A stretch of DNA of 64,000 nt from Streptomyces venezuelae. Lineage in GTDB: Bacteria > Actinomycetota > Actinomycetes > Streptomycetales > Streptomycetaceae. The notes under the pieces are model-generated. The model had not been told where the DNA came from, did no database searches, and saw only the letters and a list, made by a program, of their open reading frames with translations. Both the position numbers and the translations under genes were made by a program. How positions within the stretch are numbered: the first letter of the stretch is position 1; every line of letters starts with the position of its first letter. This document shows positions 58,170 through 64,000 of this stretch, piece after piece. The stretch spans positions 4,402,001-4,466,000 of the forward strand of contig NZ_CP029194.1 in assembly GCF_008642375.1 (NCBI RefSeq), written 5' to 3'.

Positions 58170-59043
58170 ATGTCGGTGGACGGTGGGGCGCAGCGGCTCA
58201 AGACCGAGGCGGACGAGCCGGGGTGGGAGGTCGACCCGGACGACGACTGGGGTGTGGCCGTAGTTGCCACTGTGGGGCGGCAGTTGCGGCTGCGGAGAGA
58301 GGGTGGGGATGCGTGCCGCCGAGCTCGGGGCGGCCACCGGGTATGGCGAGGACCTCATCTACAAGATCGAGAGCGGGAAGCGGATCCCGCGACCTGAGTT
58401 CCTGGGCAAGGCGGACGAGGTGTTGGGGGCGAGGGGTCTGCTCTCGGCCATGAAGGAGGACGTGGCGAAGGTCCGCTACCCGAAGAAGGTGCGGGATCTG
58501 GCGGACGTCGAGGCGAAGGCCGTAGAGATCGGTGCGTACGTATGCAACAGCATCAGTGGGTTGTTGCAGGCGTCGGAACACGCTCGCGCCGCATTCGAGT
58601 CGCGGCAACCTCCCTACCCTCAGGCCGAGGTGGAGCGGTTGGTGGCTGCTCGGGTGGCTCGGCAGTCCGTCTTCGAGCGGGACCCGGCGCCTTCGCTCGG
58701 CTTCGTGCTGGAAGAGGCGCTGCTGCGACGGCCGCTGGGAGGCACAATGGTGTGGCGAGGACAGCTCGAACGTCTTCTGGAGGTGGGCCGGTTGCGCAAC
58801 GTCACGCTTCAGGTGATGCCGACGCACGTAGAGGTCCATCCCGGTCTGGACGGCAAGATCGAGCTGCTGAAGTTCGTGGACGGCACTGCGACGGGACGCT
58901 CCGACGGTGCGTTCAACGGTCGTCCCGTCACGGACCCGAGGCAGGTACACATCCTTGACCTGCGGTATGGCACGATCCGGGCTCAGGCTCTCCCGCCCCG
59001 GGAGTCGCTGGCCTTCATTGAGCAACTGCTGGGAGAGACATGA
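58170..59043 (+). pseudogene. Frameshifted XRE/DUF5753 regulator
   Basis: The start at ATG 58170 (MSVDGGAQRLKTEADEPGWE) leads to LRLRRE of the HTH. The continuation MRAAELGAATGYGEDLIYKIESGK, the DUF5753 domain (LGFVLEEALLRRPLGG) and the stop at 59043 are in another frame. One extra G in GGGG at 58305-58308 explains the shift. The joined protein would be about 290 residues. An internal ATG at 58309, after a GA-rich GAGAGAGGGTGGGG, could still make a short product lacking half the HTH. Paired with DUF397 downstream (overlap ATGA). Confidence 0.75.
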
Positions 59044-59249
59044 TCCGCAAGTCCTCTACCGGGGACGCCTCCGAACTGGCGTGGTTCAAGAGCAGCTACA
59101 GCGACGGCAACGAGGGCGATTCCTGCATCGAGGTCGCCACCACCCCCGCCACCGTTCACGTCCGCGACTCCAAGAACCTCTCCGGTCCCCAGCTCGCGCT
59201 GACGCCGGCCGCCTGGGCGGGCTTCGTCTCGTACGCCGTCCGCCACTGA
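59040..59249 (+). CDS. DUF397 protein (small partner of the XRE regulator)
   Basis: The 69-residue protein has the family core LAWFKSSYSDGNEGDSCIEVA followed by VRDSKN and LTPAAWAGFV. DUF397 proteins pair with XRE/DUF5753 regulators throughout Streptomyces (as in BldB/AbaA- and WhiJ-like systems) and are thought to modulate them. ATG 59040 overlaps the XRE stop by 4 bases. With the regulator frameshifted, coupled translation may be lost. Confidence 0.85.
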   Translation: MIRKSSTGDASELAWFKSSYSDGNEGDSCIEVATTPATVHVRDSKNLSGPQLALTPAAWAGFVSYAVRH

Positions 59250-59269
59250 CGTACACGGGACCCGTGGGC

Positions 59270-60151
59270 TCAACCGGTGTGGGACACCACGGCGTCGATG
59301 AGCTCCGGCCAGAGTTCTCGGGGGCGGTCGTGGCCCATGTCGGGGACCAGCAGGAGTTCGGCACCCGGCACGAGCTCCGCCGTGCGCCTTCCGCCGCTGG
59401 GGTCGATCAGTGTGTCGTCCAGGCCGTGGATCACCAGCGTCGGGACGCGCAGTTCGCGCAGGGCCTCCGCGCGTGAACCGCTGAGGATCATCGCGGCGAG
59501 CTGTCGGCCGAGTCCCGCCGGGTGGTACGAGCGGTCGTAGCTTGCGGCGGCCAGCTCCCGCAGTGCTGCGCCGTCGCCGTAGCGCCGGGAGGCCCAGACC
59601 AGTTCCCGCTCCGCCGCCGCGACGTATCCGTCGCGGTCAGCGGGCTTCGGGGTGGCCATGACCGCCTGCGCCTCCGGGCTGGACCGGCCGTATGCGTTCT
59701 CGCCGGTCGAGGACATCATCGACGTCAGGGTCAGTACCCGCTCCGGGGAGGATTGGGCCATCGTCTGGGCGATCATTCCGCCCATCGAGCTGCCGACCAC
59801 GTGGGCGCGTTCGATGCCGAGCGCGGTGAGCAGAGCGAGGCCGTCGTCGGCCATGTCGTGAAGCCGGTAGGGGGCCATCGCGAGGGCGGTGGGAATGTCG
59901 CCCGAGCTGACGGTGGCGATGAACTCGGCCACGTCGACGGGGTGAGCGTCGAACTTGGTGGACAGCCCGCAGTCGCGGTTGTCGTAGCGGATCACGTAGC
60001 GGCCGCGATCCGCGAGCGCCCGGCAGAAGTCCTCGTGCCAGCCGAGCATCTGCGCGCCGAAACCCATCACGAGCAGGACGGGTGGGTCCCCGGGGTCGCC
60101 GAAGGTCTCGTACGCGAGGGACACATCGAGGGACACGGCAGTGATCGGCAT
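59270..60151 (-). CDS. Alpha/beta hydrolase
   Basis: The 293-residue enzyme has nucleophile Ser122 in GSSMGG, Asp in IHGLDDTLIDP (about 246-256) and His in PDMGHDRPRELW (about 273). The oxyanion region is VMGFGAQMLGWHEDF. It resembles esterases and acyl hydrolases related to aclacinomycin methylesterase-type proteins; the substrate is unknown. ATG 60151 is clear. It is divergent from the DUF4097 gene across about 247 bases. Confidence 0.82.
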   Translation of the reverse strand: MPITAVSLDVSLAYETFGDPGDPPVLLVMGFGAQMLGWHEDFCRALADRGRYVIRYDNRDCGLSTKFDAHPVDVAEFIATVSSGDIPTALAMAPYRLHDMADDGLALLTALGIERAHVVGSSMGGMIAQTMAQSSPERVLTLTSMMSSTGENAYGRSSPEAQAVMATPKPADRDGYVAAAERELVWASRRYGDGAALRELAAASYDRSYHPAGLGRQLAAMILSGSRAEALRELRVPTLVIHGLDDTLIDPSGGRRTAELVPGAELLLVPDMGHDRPRELWPELIDAVVSHTG

Positions 60152-60227
60152 ACAGGGAGCCTGTCATGGCCGGCCAGGGCGCGTCTCCGGATATCCGGTG
60201 CGTCCGCTGTGCGTTCACCTTCAGTTC

Positions 60228-60365
60228 AATGCAACGCGTAGTGTGTGGGTGTTGCGTTGTGATTCAGTGTCGTTGCAACGAAATATGTGTGCTGAGCTGC
60301 GAGGATTCGAGTGGGGTGCAACGAGCGCGTTGCGTGGCGAGTGAATGCGCCGTAGCGTTTGCGTT
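60228..60365. promoter_or_regulatory. GTTGCAAC-rich control region of the DUF4097 gene
   Basis: Five or more variants of TGCAACG/CGTTGCA lie in 140 bases. They include the perfect palindrome TCGTTGCAACGA (60270-60281) and GCAACG-AGCG-CGTTGC (60318-60333), plus single copies near 60235, 60250 and 60360. The density suggests a multi-site operator for one dimeric regulator. Local base composition is more AT-rich than the neighbours. Confidence 0.7.
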
Positions 60366-60398
60366 GTCGGAAACAAGGAATCGCCTCAGGAGAACATC

Positions 60399-61070
60399 AT
60401 GCGGAACTTCGCCACCACCGCCCCGATCGCCGTCGTCCTCGACATCCCGGCCGGCCACATCCGCTTCATCGCCGCCGACCGCGCCGACACCAACGTCGAG
60501 GTCCTCCCCGCGAACGCCGGGAACAGCAACGACGTGAAGGCGGCCGAGCGGGTCTCCGTCGCCTACGCCGACGGTGTCCTGCGGATCGAGGCCGCCGAGG
60601 CCAAGAGCCGGATCCTGGGCAACTCCGGGGCGGTCGAGGTCACCGTCCAGCTGCCGGCCGGTTCCCGTGTCGAGGCGAAGACGGCCGCCGCCGACTTCCG
60701 GAGCGTCGGACGGCTGGGTGACGTGACCTTCGAGGGCGCGCAGGGCGCGGTCAAGCTCGACGAGACCGCCGCCGCGCGCCTGACCCTCCAGGCCGGCGAC
60801 ATCGCGGTCGGGCGCCTGGGCGGCCCGGCGGAGATCAGCACGCAGAAGGGTGACCTCCGGATCGCCGAGGCCCTGCGCGGGACCGTCGCGCTGAGCACCC
60901 AGGCCGGTGACATCTCGATCGGTGCCGGGCGCGGTGTCTCCGCCACCCTCGACGCCGGCACCGGCCTGGGCCGGATCACCAACGCCCTCCAGAACAGCGA
61001 GGGCGCCACCGCCGGCCTGAACATCCACGCCACCACCGCCTACGGCGACATCACCGCCCGCACCCTCTGA
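60399..61070 (+). CDS. DUF4097 beta-strand repeat protein
   Basis: The 223-residue protein consists mostly of short beta strands with repeats such as LTLQAGDIAVGRLGGPAEIST and LSTQAGDISIGAG. They form a right-handed beta-helix typical of DUF4097/adhesin-like folds. It has no signal peptide. Homologues are often stress-induced with unknown roles. ATG 60399 has AGGAGA upstream. The regulatory array directly upstream points to tight control. Confidence 0.8.
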   Translation: MRNFATTAPIAVVLDIPAGHIRFIAADRADTNVEVLPANAGNSNDVKAAERVSVAYADGVLRIEAAEAKSRILGNSGAVEVTVQLPAGSRVEAKTAAADFRSVGRLGDVTFEGAQGAVKLDETAAARLTLQAGDIAVGRLGGPAEISTQKGDLRIAEALRGTVALSTQAGDISIGAGRGVSATLDAGTGLGRITNALQNSEGATAGLNIHATTAYGDITARTL

Positions 61071-61205
61071 CCCCGCCCCGGACCGTCCGGCCGAGCGATC
61101 CGGGAAAGACATCGCGCGGCCTGTCACACATCCCGTCCGGGCTCCGTCAGTGCTGTGTCCGGCTCGGTCGAGGCGGACGCCGGAGAGGCTGAAGGAGCCG
61201 TCGCG

Positions 61206-61559
61206 ATGTTCACCGAGATGTCCACCACCGCAGTCGTCGTCACCGCCGTCGCCGCCTTCATGGCCGGGTTCTCCGCCGCGGCGATCTTCTTCAAGGCCGC
61301 GTTCGTCGTCGAGCCCCTCGCCGCGTACGGCGTGCCGCGGTCGTGGTGGAACTGGCTCGGGGCCGCCAAGGCCGCCGGGGCCGCCGGGCTCGTCGTCGGG
61401 TTCTTCGTGCCGGTGATCGGGACCCTGGCCGCGATCGGGCTCATCCTGTACTTCGCGGGTGCCGTGATCACGATCATCCGCGCCCGCTCGTACGCCCACG
61501 TGCCCTTCCCGCTCGTCTACATGGCCCCCGCCGTCGCCGCCCTCGCTCTGACCTGGTGA
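61206..61559 (+). CDS. DoxX-like small membrane protein
   Basis: The 117-residue protein has four TMs (about 5-28, 45-64, 66-84, 97-115) and matches the DoxX-like (DoxX_2) family: MSTTAVVVTAVAAFMAGFSA, then a W-rich loop PRSWWNWLGAAKAAGA. DoxX relatives associate with redox and thiol-stress membrane complexes. ATG 61206 with AAGGAG upstream. It stands alone before a strong terminator. Confidence 0.8.
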   Translation: MFTEMSTTAVVVTAVAAFMAGFSAAAIFFKAAFVVEPLAAYGVPRSWWNWLGAAKAAGAAGLVVGFFVPVIGTLAAIGLILYFAGAVITIIRARSYAHVPFPLVYMAPAVAALALTW

Positions 61560-61569
61560 CGGGCAGCGC

Positions 61570-61621
61570 GTACGGCGAAGGCCGCCACCCCGATCCACAG
61601 GGGTGGCGGCCTTCGCCGTAC
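61570..61621. terminator. Bidirectional terminator between DoxX and metG
   Basis: A perfect 22-bp stem beginning GTACGGCGAAGGCCGCCACC, with an 8-base loop, lies between convergent genes. Confidence 0.92.
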
Positions 61622-61631
61622 GAGAGGGACG

Positions 61632-63239
61632 TCAGTCCTTCTTCGGCTCCTCCAGGCGCGGGAACAGCACCGCGCCCTTCGTCACCGTCGCGCCCGCCGG
61701 GAGCCGGCCCCAGGTCGCGGAGGACTGGACCGGCTGGGCCGCCAGGGCGCCCAGGGACGCCTCGGCGCCCAGGGAGTCCCAGAGCGCCTGCGAGGTCTCC
61801 GGCATGATCGGGTTCAGGAGGACGGCGACCGCGCGGAGCGACTCGGCGGCCGTGTAGAGGATGGTCGCGAGGCGGGCCTTGCCCTCCTCGGACTCGTCCT
61901 TCGCGACCTTCCACGGCTCCTGCTCCGTGATGTAGCCGTTGACCTGCTTCACGAAGTCGAAGATCGCCAGGATGCCGGCCTGGAAGTCCAGCTCCTCGCC
62001 GATCTTCGCGTCGGCCACCGCGACCGCCTTGGCCAGGCCGTCCTGGATCGCCTTCTCCGCGTCGCCGTCGGCCGCCGAGGCAGGCAGCTCGCCGCCGAAG
62101 TACTTGCCGACCATCGCCGCCACGCGCGAGGCGAGGTTGCCGTAGTCGTTCGCCAGCTCGGACGTGTACCGGGCGGTGAAGTCCTCCCACGAGAACGAAC
62201 CGTCCTGGCCGAAGGCGATCGCCCGCAGGAAGTACCAGCGGTACGCGTCCACGCCGAAGTGCGAGGTCAGGTCCTGCGGCTTGATGCCCGTCAGGTTCGA
62301 CTTCGACATCTTCTCGCCGCCGACCATCAGCCAGCCGTTCGCCGCGACCCGGCCGGGGACCGGCAGGCCCTGCGCCATCAGCATCGCGGGCCAGATGATC
62401 GCGTGGAAGCGGAGGATGTCCTTGCCGATGAGGTGCACGTTCGCCGGGAACGTCTCGTCGAACTTCGCCTGGTCGGCGCCGTAGCCGACGGCCGTCGCGT
62501 AGTTCAGGAGCGCGTCGATCCACACGTAGATGACGTGCTTGTCGTCCCACGGGACCGGGATGCCCCAGTCGAACGTCGAGCGCGACATGGAGAGATCCTC
62601 CAGGCCCTGCTTGACGAAGTTCAGCACCTCGTTCCGGGCCGACTCCGGCTGCACGAAGCCCGGGTTCGCCTCGTAGAACTCCAGGAGCTTCGGGCCGTAC
62701 TCGCTCAGCTTGAAGAAGTAGTTCTCCTCCTTGAGGATCTCCACCGGCTTCTTGTGGACGGGGCACAGCTTGGTGCCGTCCTCGGCCTCGATGAGGTCGC
62801 CGGGGAGCTTGAACTCCTCACAGCCCACGCAGTACGGGCCTTCGTACCCGCCCTTGTAGATCTGACCCTTGTCGTACAGGTCCTGCACGAACTCCTGCAC
62901 GCGATCGGTGTGACGCTTCTGCGTGGTGCGGATGAAGTCGTCGTTCGCGATGTTCAGGTGCTCCCAGAGGGGCTTCCAGGCCTCCTCGACGAGCTTGTCG
63001 CACCACTCCTGCGGACTGACGTCGTTCGCCTCCGCGGTGCGCATGATCTTCTGACCGTGCTCGTCCGTGCCGGTGAGGTACCACACCTTCTCGCCGCGCT
63101 GACGGTGCCAGCGCGTGAGCACGTCGCCTGCGACGGTCGTATAGGCGTGGCCCAGGTGAGGAGCGTCGTTGACGTAGTAAATGGGGGTCGTGACGTAGAA
63201 CGCCTTCGCCCCCTGCTTCTCGGATCCAGTGGCCGCCAT
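61632..63239 (-). CDS. metG: Methionyl-tRNA synthetase
   Basis: The 535-residue class I synthetase charges tRNA-Met. The HIGH-type motif is HLGHAY (about 27-32) and KMSKS lies at about 311-315. A zinc-type cysteine set occurs in YCVGCEEF and CPVHKKP (about 138-170). The anticodon-binding helical domain fills about 365-500. Length and the missing C-terminal dimer domain fit the short actinobacterial form. ATG 63239 is the conserved start. Essential gene. Confidence 0.95.
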   Translation of the reverse strand: MAATGSEKQGAKAFYVTTPIYYVNDAPHLGHAYTTVAGDVLTRWHRQRGEKVWYLTGTDEHGQKIMRTAEANDVSPQEWCDKLVEEAWKPLWEHLNIANDDFIRTTQKRHTDRVQEFVQDLYDKGQIYKGGYEGPYCVGCEEFKLPGDLIEAEDGTKLCPVHKKPVEILKEENYFFKLSEYGPKLLEFYEANPGFVQPESARNEVLNFVKQGLEDLSMSRSTFDWGIPVPWDDKHVIYVWIDALLNYATAVGYGADQAKFDETFPANVHLIGKDILRFHAIIWPAMLMAQGLPVPGRVAANGWLMVGGEKMSKSNLTGIKPQDLTSHFGVDAYRWYFLRAIAFGQDGSFSWEDFTARYTSELANDYGNLASRVAAMVGKYFGGELPASAADGDAEKAIQDGLAKAVAVADAKIGEELDFQAGILAIFDFVKQVNGYITEQEPWKVAKDESEEGKARLATILYTAAESLRAVAVLLNPIMPETSQALWDSLGAEASLGALAAQPVQSSATWGRLPAGATVTKGAVLFPRLEEPKKD

Positions 63240-63327
63240 GGTCGAAATCCTAACGGTCGTACGAAGATCCACTCACATCGATAAACCCCGGGCGCCGGCG
63301 GCGGGGCGGGGTGGGGAAGATGGAGGC

Positions 63328-63984
63328 ATGCGTGTACTCGTCGCCGAGGACGAGCGGGACCTCGCCCGGCTCGTCGCCCTCGGCCTGCGCCGGGCCGGAT
63401 TCGCCGTCGATGCCGTCCACGACGGTGAGGCCGCGCTGGAGCGGCTCGACCTGTACGCGTACGACGTGCTCGTCCTCGACCGTGACCTGCCCCGCGTCCA
63501 CGGCGACGAGGTCGCCCGCCGCCTCGTCACTGCCGGCTCCCCGACCCGCATCCTCATGCTGACCGCCGCCACCGCCGTCGAGGACCGCGTCGAGGGCCTC
63601 GACCTCGGCGCCGACGACTACCTCGGCAAGCCCTTCGAGTTCCCCGAGCTGGTCTCCCGCGTACGGGCCCTGCGGCGGCGCTCCGCCCGGCCCGCCCTCC
63701 CGCCGCTCCTCGGACGGGACGGGCTGCTCGTCGACACCGTCCGGCGGACCGCCACCCGCGACGGGCGGGACCTCGACCTCTCCCCCAAGGAGTTCTCCGT
63801 CCTCCAGATCCTCCTGGAGGCCGAGGGCGCGGTCGTCTCCGCCGAGGAGCTCCTCGAACGCGCCTGGGACGCCCACGCCGACCCCTTCACCGGGGCCGTA
63901 CGCGTCTGCATGAGCAAGCTGCGGGCGAAGCTGGGGGAGCCGACGGTCATCCGGACCCTGCAGGGTGTGGGGTACGTGCTGTGA
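63328..63984 (+). CDS. OmpR-family response regulator
   Basis: The 218-residue protein has a receiver domain (about 1-118) with acidic Glu7/Asp8, phospho-Asp51 (DVLVLDRDLPR) and Lys104 or nearby in YLGKPF. A winged-helix DNA-binding domain follows (about 130-218) ending VIRTLQGVGYVL. ATG 63328 has GGAGG upstream. The stop overlaps a GTG of the next gene, which is presumably its histidine kinase. Confidence 0.9.
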   Translation: MRVLVAEDERDLARLVALGLRRAGFAVDAVHDGEAALERLDLYAYDVLVLDRDLPRVHGDEVARRLVTAGSPTRILMLTAATAVEDRVEGLDLGADDYLGKPFEFPELVSRVRALRRRSARPALPPLLGRDGLLVDTVRRTATRDGRDLDLSPKEFSVLQILLEAEGAVVSAEELLERAWDAHADPFTGAVRVCMSKLRAKLGEPTVIRTLQGVGYVL

Positions 63985-64000
63985 CCACTCCCCTGCTCGG
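63981..64000 (+). CDS. Start of the next gene, presumed histidine kinase (truncated by window edge)
   Basis: GTG at 63981 overlaps the OmpR stop as GTGA, the usual coupling of a response regulator with its sensor kinase. Only the first six codons are visible, so function is inferred from position alone. Confidence 0.4.

Overview
The window is about 64 kb of high-GC (roughly 72%) actinobacterial chromosome. Codon use, frequent GTG/TTG starts, the gene families (Bpa, DUF397/DUF5753 pairs, mycothiol-type enzymes, paired Ser/Thr kinases) and two perfect copies of GTTTCACGTGAAAC, the Streptomyces parS sequence, point to Streptomyces. From memory of Streptomyces coelicolor, the order metG - aspS - aminopeptidase/acyl-CoA dehydrogenase - bkd - kinases - bkd - bkdR matches a core-arm segment not far from oriC. 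No rRNA, tRNA, CRISPR array, insertion sequence or prophage was recognised.

Layout. 1-4755: a TetR fragment, bkdR (Lrp/AsnC) and a divergent bkdABC operon for branched-chain 2-oxoacid dehydrogenase (E1 alpha, E1 beta, E2). 4790-9138: a MobA-like/DUF6457 fusion, a MoeA-like protein and a K+ channel with an RCK domain in one overlapping operon, then a quinone oxidoreductase. 9312-15274 (minus strand): the proteasome activator Bpa, a PadR-controlled ABC exporter and a surface-type protein. 15497-19068: two divergent Ser/Thr kinases. 19121-21505: a kinase-fold phosphotransferase, an FMN-type protein and an orphan NarL-type response regulator. 21848-25471: a second complete bkdABC operon. 25546-34431: a frameshifted gene, a GntR/MFS pair, a mycothiol-type enzyme, a nitrilase, a tandem SUKH protein, and a MocR regulator divergent from a trans-sulfuration enzyme. 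34448-40810: membrane and surface proteins, an NHL/thioredoxin protein and an M18 aminopeptidase. 40955-42784: a long acyl-CoA dehydrogenase with two matching operator-like sites. 43002-45851: a compact trio (WXG100-like protein, DUF1023 hydrolase with a helical N-terminus, lipoprotein). 46008-49669: SseB-like, pirin, AI-2E-type and MBL-fold genes. 49835-53945: an RsbU-type phosphatase divergent from aspS. 54030-59249: a less conserved block of unknown genes, Uma2, a helix-turn-helix protein, a truncated ATP-binding protein, and a frameshifted XRE/DUF397 pair. 59270-64000: a hydrolase, a DUF4097 gene with a GTTGCAAC-rich promoter, DoxX, metG, and an OmpR-type regulator with the start of its histidine kinase.

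How the parts work together. The two bkd operons would supply isobutyryl-, isovaleryl- and 2-methylbutyryl-CoA for branched fatty acids and polyketides, and for Val/Leu/Ile breakdown. Neither carries an E3, so a lipoamide dehydrogenase encoded elsewhere must serve both. Most other units are small and locally regulated: PadR-ABC, GntR-MFS, MocR-PLP enzyme. The strongest unexpected signals are the parS sites built into coding and terminator DNA, the operator-like palindromes at bkdR, padR, the MocR gene, the acyl-CoA dehydrogenase and DUF4097, the secreted-effector-like trio, and two genes broken by single-base changes in G-runs.
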